DNA of 39,479 nucleotides from an uncultured Ignavibacteria bacterium. GTDB taxonomy: Bacteria; Bacteroidota; Ignavibacteria; Kapaibacteriales; UBA2268. A program made the translations under genes and the position numbers. The stretch lies in NCBI GenBank assembly GCA_903862655.1, contig CAIOZA010000071.1:1-39479 (forward strand). The letters are read 5' to 3'. The notes under the pieces were generated by a model. It saw nothing but the letters and a program-made list of their open reading frames with translations. It did not search any database and was not told the origin of the DNA. Shown piece by piece: positions 1 to 6,252 of the stretch (position 1 is its first letter; each line of letters opens with the position of its first letter).

Positions 1-201
1 CGATCCTCTTACTCTTAAATTAACTGACCCGCCATTACCTATTCTTTTCAGATACCATTGCTGCTGGGTCAGATATAACTCTGTACCGTTAGATGAACTG
101 TAAGTTTTCGGTTCTTGATTACAGCTTTCGATGGCTGTGGTATCAGTTTTCTTGGAGCATGATAACAAAAAGAGAATTGATACTATTAGCAGGTATTTCA
201 T
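1..201 (-). CDS. Putative lipoprotein, N-terminal part only (runs off window)
   Basis: Reading the minus strand from an ATG at 201 gives 67 residues with no stop before the window edge. The protein starts with a short hydrophobic signal segment ending in a lipobox (LLSC, Cys at residue 15), followed by polar KKTDTT. That is a classic lipoprotein signal, so the product is probably anchored in the outer or inner membrane. The rest (SSSNGTELYLTQQQWYLKRI and following) shows no domain I recognise. The start lies 29 bases downstream of the nuclease gene stop on the same strand, so the two are probably co-transcribed. The C-terminus is outside the window. Confidence 0.7.
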   Translation of the reverse strand, partial: MKYLLIVSILFLLSCSKKTDTTAIESCNQEPKTYSSSNGTELYLTQQQWYLKRIGNGGSVNLRVRGS

Positions 202-229
202 ACTGAGTGGTTTTTAATTGTTAAGAGTT

Positions 230-1351
230 TCAATCCCCTCCATGCTGCCAGCACTTACCATTCGCGCTAAAGGTCATGCGGGAACATTGTGTTCCTTTTT
301 TAGTGGTGGCTGAACATCTGACAGTGGATGACCGTTTCGGCGATGAAATTTGAACAGTATTATCCTGTTTTTCAACGCCGGATAACTGACTCTGATGTAA
401 ATGACAGTAGCCATTCGTATTAAGGGTTTTGTTTTTACACTGCGCACCGGCTTTTGTTAAGCCTTTACATTGACTTGAGGTTGAAGCTTTTTCTTTATCG
501 ACAGCAGTTGTTGAATTAGTTGTCCATGACCATTTCTTCAAATCGATGGCACTTTCAAATACGCTTTGCTTACTCTCTGAAATCTGGTAAAAGAAATCAA
601 TACCGGTAACCTTCTCCAAACTGTCTATGGTAACCACATAATGTTGAAGTGTTTCTTTTGATGCGGTATTGGGTAAAATAAACGCGATACCCTTGATTTC
701 AGGTTCTGTGTAATCCAGAATGACTTTGTAAAAATATTTTGGTACAGCTATTCTATTGAATCCAATAGTTGATAACCCTTTTGTAAGAATAGTTCCTGTT
801 ACGACATAAATCTTGTTATCATCAACCGCCCATTGTCTTACCTGCTTTTCCAGCCGGCTCCAGATACCTCTGTTAAATGATGGGTCTTGGGGTGACATAT
901 TTGTAAGATAAAATGATTCAATCATCGACTGCGAAGAAAAACACATGTCGGCTGCTGGAGCTAAATGACCCTTGTCATAACCTGATCCTTTGTAATCAGT
1001 GTTGGATACAGTATTCGAATGTAAAAGCGGATCTGGTGCGAAGTGATCGTCCCTTTTTACTGTGGCGATAGTTTCTTCTGCTGTAAGTTCATAAGCGACC
1101 CAATTGGCGATATTGTAAGTGGTATTATAAGACAAAGTATAAGCTAAGTGATTGATAATAATATCCTGAGATTTAGCTTTCGGTAATTCAGCATGTTTGG
1201 GTATAGATGTATTGTCAATCTGAGGAACTGAAGTCCATGTACCATCAGCATTCAGGATAACAGTTTTACCATCGGTGGTGGTAGCCTGCTGTTGGGAATA
1301 AGAAAAGAAGGTGGAGAATAATATGGTCAGCAGTATAATATAACGGCTCAT
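230..1351 (-). CDS. Exported DNA/RNA non-specific endonuclease (EndoG/NUC1 family) with two C-terminal Cys3His modules
   Basis: The 373-residue protein starts with a signal peptide (about residues 1-20, ending FFSYSQ), so it should act outside the cytoplasm. Residues 70-270 form a NUC1/EndoG nuclease: YDKGHLAPAADM carries a DKGH variant of the DRGH motif with the general base His129, and NMSPQDPSFNRGIW supplies the metal-binding Asn (151/160). Family members cleave single- and double-stranded DNA and RNA. The tail holds two copies of C-x9-C-x10-C-x2-H (Cys295/305/316-His319 and Cys346/356/367-His370) with identical spacing, as in the DUF5763-type module found behind Bacteroidota extracellular nucleases. 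These probably bind zinc. Residues 26-41 carry the 'DGKTVILNADGTW' segment often seen just after signal peptides in this phylum. The partial lipoprotein follows 29 bases downstream. The nuclease call is secure; the role of the tail is inferred. Confidence 0.9.
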   Translation of the reverse strand: MSRYIILLTILFSTFFSYSQQQATTTDGKTVILNADGTWTSVPQIDNTSIPKHAELPKAKSQDIIINHLAYTLSYNTTYNIANWVAYELTAEETIATVKRDDHFAPDPLLHSNTVSNTDYKGSGYDKGHLAPAADMCFSSQSMIESFYLTNMSPQDPSFNRGIWSRLEKQVRQWAVDDNKIYVVTGTILTKGLSTIGFNRIAVPKYFYKVILDYTEPEIKGIAFILPNTASKETLQHYVVTIDSLEKVTGIDFFYQISESKQSVFESAIDLKKWSWTTNSTTAVDKEKASTSSQCKGLTKAGAQCKNKTLNTNGYCHLHQSQLSGVEKQDNTVQISSPKRSSTVRCSATTKKGTQCSRMTFSANGKCWQHGGD

Positions 1352-1410
1352 GGGAATTATTAAGACATAAACATTTTATTTCGGTTATCGCATAAAATTG
1401 AATATTCTAT

Positions 1411-2469
1411 TTATACTAAATCAGTATTATCAAATTCTTTAGATAATTCATTTTCAATATCTTCTATGCTCGGTAATGATGGTTTTAAGTGTTCCGGAAG
1501 GGCACGTGTTAGCTCATAATCGGATATGCCAATTGGTGTTTGTACTCCACGGAGTGCATATTCAGCAATGATTCGGTTCTTGTTTTCACATAGTATCAAA
1601 CCGATAGTTGGCTGGTCTTCAGGTTTTTTGAGTAAATTATCAACCGCAGCACAATAGAAGTTCATTTTACCGGCATATTCCGGTTTAAAATCACCCTTTT
1701 TTAGTTCGATGACAACAAAGCATCTCATGTGTAAATGATAGAATAACAAATCGATATAAAAATCCTGATCTCCTACTTCCAACCGATATTGCCTGCCTAA
1801 AAATGCGAAACCACTTCCCAGCTCCAATAAAAATTTTTCAATATGCTTTATTAGCTCTGTTTCCAGTTCTCGTTCGACAAATGGTTCCAGAATAGTTAAA
1901 AAATCGAAAATGTATGGGTCTTTTAACGTCTGTTTAGCAAGCTCTGATTGAGGATTCGTTAAATGTGTTTCGAAATTGGTGATAGCTGTCCCCTGTCTTT
2001 CATAAGTTTGTGATTTTATCATCAATGCTAAGACATCGCGGCTCCAGCCATTTTGCAGGGTTTGCTGCATATACCACACACGTTTAGAAAAATCTTTTAC
2101 TTTTTGTATGAGTATAATATGGTGTCCCCATGGAATATTAGAAATAATTTGTTTCCGGAATTCAGGTAGTGGCAAATTTGCAACAGGCTGTTGCAAATTT
2201 GAATATTCCTTAACAAATTGAAGCATATTGCCTAAATTTCTTTCTGAAAAACCTTTAACCTCCGGCAATTCATTTTTAAGATCGCCAGCTAATTTTGGAA
2301 TTACACCAGCCGACCATCCCTGCTCCTGTTGCCGTAGCTGAATCATTTTACCAATGTCCCAGTACATTCCGATCATCTCAGCATTGGCAGCCAAAGTAGC
2401 TTTAATCTGCGCTTGCTGGATACGGCCTTTAATATCCTTTAACAGGCTCGTATATATTGATAATTCCAT
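1411..2469 (-). CDS. PDDEXK nuclease domain-containing protein (DUF1016 / YhcG family)
   Basis: The 352-residue protein has the two-part layout of the YhcG family. An N-terminal DUF1016 helical domain (about 1-170) includes GMYWDIGKMI and the WGHHIILIQKVKD segment. A C-terminal PD-(D/E)XK nuclease-like domain (about 180-340) has candidate active-site residues Asp240 (YIDLLFYH), Glu255 and Lys257 (VIELKKG), followed by the conserved GLILCENKN strand. Length is typical for the family. Members are common in accessory regions and often sit near restriction-modification loci, but their biochemical role is poorly defined. No restriction or specificity genes are adjacent here. It is transcribed in the same direction as the nuclease downstream, with a 59-base gap. 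Confidence 0.9.
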   Translation of the reverse strand: MELSIYTSLLKDIKGRIQQAQIKATLAANAEMIGMYWDIGKMIQLRQQEQGWSAGVIPKLAGDLKNELPEVKGFSERNLGNMLQFVKEYSNLQQPVANLPLPEFRKQIISNIPWGHHIILIQKVKDFSKRVWYMQQTLQNGWSRDVLALMIKSQTYERQGTAITNFETHLTNPQSELAKQTLKDPYIFDFLTILEPFVERELETELIKHIEKFLLELGSGFAFLGRQYRLEVGDQDFYIDLLFYHLHMRCFVVIELKKGDFKPEYAGKMNFYCAAVDNLLKKPEDQPTIGLILCENKNRIIAEYALRGVQTPIGISDYELTRALPEHLKPSLPSIEDIENELSKEFDNTDLV

Positions 2470-2587
2470 TCTTTATAGCGTTGTAATAGCTTATTATACT
2501 CAATTAACAATTAAACCATTGATGGATACAAGGTTCCTTTTTGAGAAACATAATGTCTTTTTCTATACTGCTAAGCCAAAGTTTACT

Positions 2588-3010
2588 TTATTTAATACTT
2601 TTTGCCACATCAATATATGCTTCTTCCAAATTAATGAAAACCACCAAAAAACCTAATCCATTATCCTGACAATCATATTTATAGCCATTTAAACTGTTTC
2701 TCTTTGCTTCTAATTCAATGGTATCAATATTCTCTTTATCTAAATCGATTAAAAATTCATTTACAAAATTTATTATTGCGTCAAGATAAACCCGATTAAT
2801 ATTAAGAACTATGCTTTTCCAGTGCTGATCGAGGTGTACTCTGTAATGGTAGGATTTAAAATATTTATTCTTTAAAGCGACATTACTGTAAGTAGTAATA
2901 TAATAATCTTGATCAAAAATGGGAAGCCCCTCAGTTTCAATTTCAAAAATATCGTCCGGTAAATCAAACGTTTTTATTAAAATATCGGAAAGTTCCAGAA
3001 AAGCGGACAT
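2588..3010 (-). CDS. Conserved-looking hypothetical protein, 140 aa
   Basis: I do not recognise this 140-residue protein. It is acidic and soluble-looking, with no signal peptide or membrane segment. The sequence alternates short beta-like stretches (DYYITTYSNVAL, YHYRVHLDQHWKSIVLNI, LGFLVVFINLEE) with helices (INFVNEFLIDLDKENIDTIE). A TATATTTG element lies about 40 bases upstream of the ATG (3050-3057, minus strand), which fits a Bacteroidota -7 box and supports this start. The DUF1016 gene follows 118 bases downstream, so co-transcription is uncertain. Confidence 0.6.
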   Translation of the reverse strand: MSAFLELSDILIKTFDLPDDIFEIETEGLPIFDQDYYITTYSNVALKNKYFKSYHYRVHLDQHWKSIVLNINRVYLDAIINFVNEFLIDLDKENIDTIELEAKRNSLNGYKYDCQDNGLGFLVVFINLEEAYIDVAKSIK

Positions 3011-3597
3011 GATAAGATATTAATTAAGCGTTTATATGACTTGGCCGTTCAAATATACTCCAAATTTCGATTTATTCCTATATTCCCCATTTCTAACAAA
3101 GCTCCTGAGGATTCGAAAATTTCTAATTGTTGAACACTTTAAATTTTAGATCAGGGATTGGATTTGTGGTTTTCTTTAGATGGAATTATGTGGTCGGATG
3201 AGAATAAATAGTATAATTTGAATCTACCGAAGTCGGAAGTTCAGGTAAGCACAACTAAATATGACCCACTCAGATAATTACCCACATACCGATGCTTCGT
3301 ATTCATTCAAGACTTCAAAATATTACGAAATTCTTTGGTAAGATATTCTTTAGCCAAATTCTGACCTCAATTTAAAGGACGTTCTCCATGTTAGCTGAAC
3401 CAAAGCACCACCAATGGTGTAAAATATCGCTTATTAACATGTGATTATAAAATCAAGTGTTGTAGAAGATAATTATGAGCATTAGAGCTGATATTTATCG
3501 AAAATTCGCATTGTTAAATATCGTTCACAAAGCATTAACTCTGGTGGAATCGACCTCATTTTTTTAAATATTTGTTAGTCGAACTCAATTTTTATCC
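3011..3597. other. Gene-free stretch between two minus-strand genes
   Basis: About 590 AT-rich bases with no convincing open frame on either strand. Besides the -7 box at 3050-3057, the only small structure I see is a short hairpin at 3406-3419 (CACCA, loop CCAA, TGGTG). It could hold decayed coding sequence, but no frame reads cleanly for more than about 20 codons. Confidence 0.5.
3050..3057 (-). promoter_or_regulatory. Candidate Bacteroidota -7 promoter box
   Basis: On the minus strand these bases read TATATTTG, an exact match to the TAnnTTTG -7 element of Bacteroidota housekeeping promoters. It sits about 40 bases upstream of the ATG at 3010. I see no clear TTG -33 element at the usual spacing, so the call rests on the -7 box alone. 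Confidence 0.35.
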
Positions 3598-4185
3598 TCA
3601 TGAACCCTTTTCAGTCTTTACACCTGATTTAATGAAAACGGAATTCAAAATAGCAGTGGTTTTGAAAAATGATAAACTATCAGCTCCATATGGTTTTAAG
3701 TCTTTCAACGTCACATGGTCGGTTATAAACCACACAGCATGTTGTCCAATCATATTTTGATTAAAGGACATCTCAAGATATTTGGAAAGTTTTAACAAGC
3801 TATCGTTCGCCATTTCACCAATATGAAATGTAGTCTCAATTGTTGGAGGATAGTCATGAATTTGAGAGCACATGGCGTAAAGACGTGTCCAATAACCCAT
3901 TTTGGGATAAAGTGGGAATTCTACATCGTGGGTAAAAAGCATAGTTTGAACAGAATCATTTATAGGAATCAATATTGTACCGCATTTGAGTTTTAGGAAA
4001 ATTAGGCTATCAATTTTACTCGTTAGACCTATTGCCATACATTTCCCAAAATGAACACCATCTTGATAAATCACCTCATTGAATACTTTAGGGTCATTAG
4101 CTCCACAAATATTTAATTGAAGATATCCCTTGGTAATTGCCTCATTTATTGGTATAACAGTTCTAATATTCTGTTTTTTTTGCAT
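3598..4185 (-). CDS. Hypothetical exported protein, body of a frameshifted gene
   Basis: The open frame gives 195 residues from the ATG at 4185, but that ATG lies inside what looks like a longer gene. An upstream ATG at 4249 encodes a signal peptide in another frame. The two frames join at a run of eight A (4174-4181), and seven A would fuse them. The intended protein is therefore probably a periplasmic or secreted protein of about 216 residues. The mature part (YLQLNICGANDPKVF, FLKLKCGTILIPIND, HDVEFPLYPKMGYW and following) matches no family I know. It has several beta-rich stretches and a helical segment near residue 130. It is the only gene on this strand for more than 500 bases either side. 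Confidence 0.55.
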   Translation of the reverse strand: MQKKQNIRTVIPINEAITKGYLQLNICGANDPKVFNEVIYQDGVHFGKCMAIGLTSKIDSLIFLKLKCGTILIPINDSVQTMLFTHDVEFPLYPKMGYWTRLYAMCSQIHDYPPTIETTFHIGEMANDSLLKLSKYLEMSFNQNMIGQHAVWFITDHVTLKDLKPYGADSLSFFKTTAILNSVFIKSGVKTEKGS

Positions 4186-4249
4186 TTATTGGTGAAGCGG
4201 TTTGAAGACATATGAGACTTAATGTAAACAGGATAGTTTTAATTTTCAT
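4174..4249 (-). other. Orphaned signal-peptide exon of the gene at 3598-4185 (homopolymer frameshift)
   Basis: From the ATG at 4249 the minus strand encodes MKIKTILFTLSL, a hydrophobic continuation, and a SPINA-KK cleavage-like end, then stops six codons after the poly-A run. The downstream frame, shifted by one base, carries the rest of the protein. The switch point is eight consecutive A (T4174-T4181 on the plus strand). The cause may be a sequencing error, a real inactivating indel, or slippage-based phase variation. Confidence 0.6.
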
Positions 4250-4322
4250 AAAATTATGTTTCAGATAATTGTAATCCCAAGATTGTGAATAACCTTAGCA
4301 TCCTCTATATTAATACAGTATC

Positions 4323-4351
4323 TTGAAATGTAAAGTTAACCCTTATATTTA
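4323..4351 (+). promoter_or_regulatory. Candidate promoter for the L,D-transpeptidase gene
   Basis: TTG at 4323-4325, an 18-base spacer and TATATTTA at 4344-4351 resemble the Bacteroidota TTG-N18/19-TAnnTTTG promoter with one mismatch in the -7 box. The ATG at 4427 lies about 75 bases downstream. Confidence 0.4.
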
Positions 4352-4426
4352 CTGTCAACAAAAACGATTTAGAATTTTTGTCAATTGAATTCAATAAAAC
4401 TTAGCATAAGTTGGAGGCTGCATTTC

Positions 4427-5044
4427 ATGAAATTTTTGAGATTAGGCAAAATTATTATCATCTTCATCTTATTACTCGGACTTATAGGAGATGCTTTCAT
4501 TAAGAGACCACCATTGAATTTAATCAAAATCGAAGGAAAGGCGAAGGAAGCTTTACTTTATTGTAAGTCAAAAGGATATAGTGTCAATTTTTGTATTCTG
4601 ATTGATATGAGTGTCCATTCAGGACTTAACAGATTATATTTATGGAACTTCTTAACCGGTGAAGTTGAATATGAGTGCTTGGTCAGCCATGGATGTGGTG
4701 GAAATAGATGGGCTTCGGATGAATCAAGAGATACACCAAGATTTAGCAACAACGGGGGCACCCATTGCTCATCGCTTGGTAAATATCGGATCGGAGCACG
4801 GGGTTACAGTCAATGGGGTATTAATATTAATTACCTGTTATATGGGTTGGAACCATCGAATAGTAATGCATTTGCTCGGACAATAGTTTTTCATTCATGG
4901 TCTAAAATCCCTAATAATGTGATATTTCCGACCGGATGTCCTGAAGGGTGGGGTTGTCCTGCTGTATCAAATACCAGCATGAAATATATTGATGGACTCT
5001 TGAAGGGATCGAAAAAACCAGTATTGATGTGGATTTATACCTAA
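4427..5044 (+). CDS. Murein L,D-transpeptidase catalytic domain protein (YkuD_2 family)
   Basis: I start this gene at the ATG at 4427, not at the earlier in-frame ATG at 4385, because GGAGG lies 9 bases before it and translation then begins directly with a basic-hydrophobic membrane/signal segment (MKFLRLGK followed by residues 9-24). The 205-residue product shows the YkuD_2 signature in order: FCILIDMSVHSG (about 55-66), a RLYLW strand (69-73), SHGCG (87-91), FSNNGGTHCSSLGKY (106-120), a HSW histidine (156) and the catalytic-cysteine motif GWGCPAVS (Cys177). Related enzymes are thought to cross-link or modify peptidoglycan in the periplasm through an acyl-enzyme on that Cys. The gene stands alone between a convergent-free gap and the orphan at 5158. 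Confidence 0.88.
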   Translation: MKFLRLGKIIIIFILLLGLIGDAFIKRPPLNLIKIEGKAKEALLYCKSKGYSVNFCILIDMSVHSGLNRLYLWNFLTGEVEYECLVSHGCGGNRWASDESRDTPRFSNNGGTHCSSLGKYRIGARGYSQWGININYLLYGLEPSNSNAFARTIVFHSWSKIPNNVIFPTGCPEGWGCPAVSNTSMKYIDGLLKGSKKPVLMWIYT

Positions 5045-5113
5045 TGTCATTGTCGAATTAATAATCCTCTATTATGGGGACTTTTTAATATTCATACAAT
5101 CTGCATCTAATTT

Positions 5114-5143
5114 TTGTCAATTTAAAATTTGTTAGTAAATTTA
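5114..5143 (+). promoter_or_regulatory. Candidate promoter for the gene at 5158
   Basis: TTG at 5114-5116 and TAAATTTA at 5136-5143, 19 bases apart, match the Bacteroidota promoter pattern except for the last base of the -7 box. The ATG at 5158 would give a very short leader. Confidence 0.4.
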
Positions 5144-5157
5144 TCAATATTATTTAT

Positions 5158-5706
5158 ATGAGTAATTCTAAGATATTTAAAGAATACATTGAAACAGCTG
5201 AGAAAAATCTCACCTATTCAAACGACAGTGCAGACGAAGTTGCATTGAAATATTATAAAATGGCATTAGAAATTAACCCAACACTTACAGAAGTTGCTAG
5301 AAAATATGAAATCCTTGACAAAATTGTAAATTATAGAAATTACAAATACTCAATAAATGACGAGCAGACAATAGAATTGATGAAGGTTTTTGTTGACTGT
5401 TGTAATGTGAAAGAATTTGAAAGACTATATGAAATCATTTCAGAGGATTTTGTTTGTATAACAGGATATTTCGGCAAGACAAAAATGACATTTATTGACA
5501 GTGTGTATTTTGAACGTAAAAGTATGATGGGCTTCTGGACAGAGATTTTTCAATACGAAAGTAAAGACAGGCAAGTCCCTTGCATTAAAGTTAATGACAA
5601 TGGTGTTTTATTCTTTAACATTGAAAACGAAAAGATTATAAGAATATTTGAGTATAATATTGAAGTTAACATAGACCGCAACAAACTAACGAAATGGACA
5701 GAATAG
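5158..5706 (+). CDS. Hypothetical protein with TPR-like N-terminus and NTF2/SnoaL-like C-terminal region
   Basis: The 182-residue protein has no signal peptide or membrane segment. Residues 1-60 are helical and contain a TPR-like stretch (ADEVALKYYKMALEINPT). Residues 65-175 pair a helical hairpin (LMKVFVDCCNVKEFERLYEII) with beta strands (FVCITGYFGKTKMTFIDS, GVLFFNIENEKIIRIFEYNI), an order reminiscent of small NTF2/SnoaL-like cone folds; this is a weak inference. The stop codon is followed within 20 bases by palindromic DNA (5725-5784). The gene has the same orientation and AT-rich, ACA/CAA-rich codon use as the next coding segments, so it may be the first cargo gene of the cassette-like array. 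Confidence 0.65.
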   Translation: MSNSKIFKEYIETAEKNLTYSNDSADEVALKYYKMALEINPTLTEVARKYEILDKIVNYRNYKYSINDEQTIELMKVFVDCCNVKEFERLYEIISEDFVCITGYFGKTKMTFIDSVYFERKSMMGFWTEIFQYESKDRQVPCIKVNDNGVLFFNIENEKIIRIFEYNIEVNIDRNKLTKWTE

Positions 5707-5724
5707 CGGCATGATATGATAGAA

Positions 5725-5784
5725 TTCACTACAAAGTGGCGGTTCACTGCTCCTCATCCGCATTTGTAGTGAAAATCGCCACTT
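5725..5784. repeat. Two interlocked inverted repeats downstream of the gene at 5158
   Basis: Two perfect inverted repeats alternate. TTCACTACAAA (5725-5735) pairs with TTTGTAGTGAA (5763-5773). AAAGTGGCG (5733-5741) pairs with CGCCACTTT (5777-5785). The order arm1-arm2-arm1'-arm2' cannot form both stems as a simple hairpin; it allows alternative hairpins or a pseudoknot. TTCACT also occurs a second time as a direct copy at 5743-5748. Confidence 0.75.
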
Positions 5785-5873
5785 TCAAGTAGCTGCCAAG
5801 CATTGGATTATCAGCTGGGAGTTTGTTATTGCTAAAATAAAAGTATAAATAAAATAAGATTAGATTGATTTAG

Positions 5874-6008
5874 TTTGTTTGGACGGATACACACATACCA
5901 ACAGGAATAATTGACTTTGTGGTGGACAAATTACCAAGCAAATACATAGAAATTATGAACAAATTTGATGAACAATATGACAGAGAACTAAGAATGGCAA
6001 ACGCATAA
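5874..6008 (+). pseudogene. C-terminal gene remnant ending inside an attC-like site
   Basis: A frame open from 5874 to the TAA at 6006-6008 reads like the tail of a real protein (TDTHIPTGIIDFVVDK, then KYIEIMNKFDEQYDREL and RMANA). There is no start codon ahead of the coding-like part and a TAG lies just upstream at 5871. An internal ATG would leave only about 20 residues. The stop codon overlaps the left arm (GCATAACA) of the palindromic site at 6003-6095. A gene end tucked into the recombination site is typical of integron cassettes. I take it as the truncated cargo of a preceding cassette; the parent family is unknown. Confidence 0.45.
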
Positions 6009-6095
6009 CATGTTTTTTTTTGCAAGCAGGTCTTTCGGAATTGTAATCTGCTTCGGTGCTACCCCCCTGCCTACGCAAAGCCCCAACTGTTATGC
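6003..6095 (+). other. attC-like imperfect palindrome (candidate integron cassette site 1)
   Basis: Outer arms are GCATAACA (6003-6010) and TGTTATGC (6088-6095), perfect over 8 bp and containing the AAC/GTT trinucleotides expected of attC R boxes. After symmetric 8-base unpaired spacers come TTTGC (6019-6023) / GCAAA (6075-6079), then GCAGG (6026-6030) / CCTGC (6066-6070) with unequal 2- and 4-base gaps, and a central loop of about 35 bases. Length (93), box order, spacers and extra-helical bases all fit an attC hairpin. No integrase of the IntI type is in the window, so this would be a cassette cluster lacking an integrase. Confidence 0.5.
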
Positions 6096-6166
6096 CTCAT
6101 ATTAAAAAGACGACAGTGCAACATATGAACATTAAAAATATGAAGAAAAGAAAAGCCAACGCTTCT

Positions 6167-6232
6167 GCAAAATCAAAAGAGGTGCAACCCCACCTGCAAG
6201 CAATAATGCAGTTGCACCACATTTGGTTTTGC
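6167..6232. repeat. Long hairpin just upstream of the helicase-nuclease gene
   Basis: A 22-base arm (6167-6188, GCAAAATCAAA-aga-GGTGCAAC) faces a 22-base arm (6211-6232, GTTGCACC-aca-TTTGGTTTTGC) across a 22-base loop. Nineteen positions pair normally and one as G-U. The hairpin ends 20 bases before the ATG at 6253, so in mRNA it would sit in the leader. It could control translation or be a third cassette-type palindrome. Confidence 0.7.
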
Positions 6233-6252
6233 CCTAACACACTCCAACCATT

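Noticed and set aside
3240-3400. Possible transposase or coding relic in the gap 3011-3597
   Set aside because: No frame stays open beyond about 20 codons and no terminal inverted repeats are visible.
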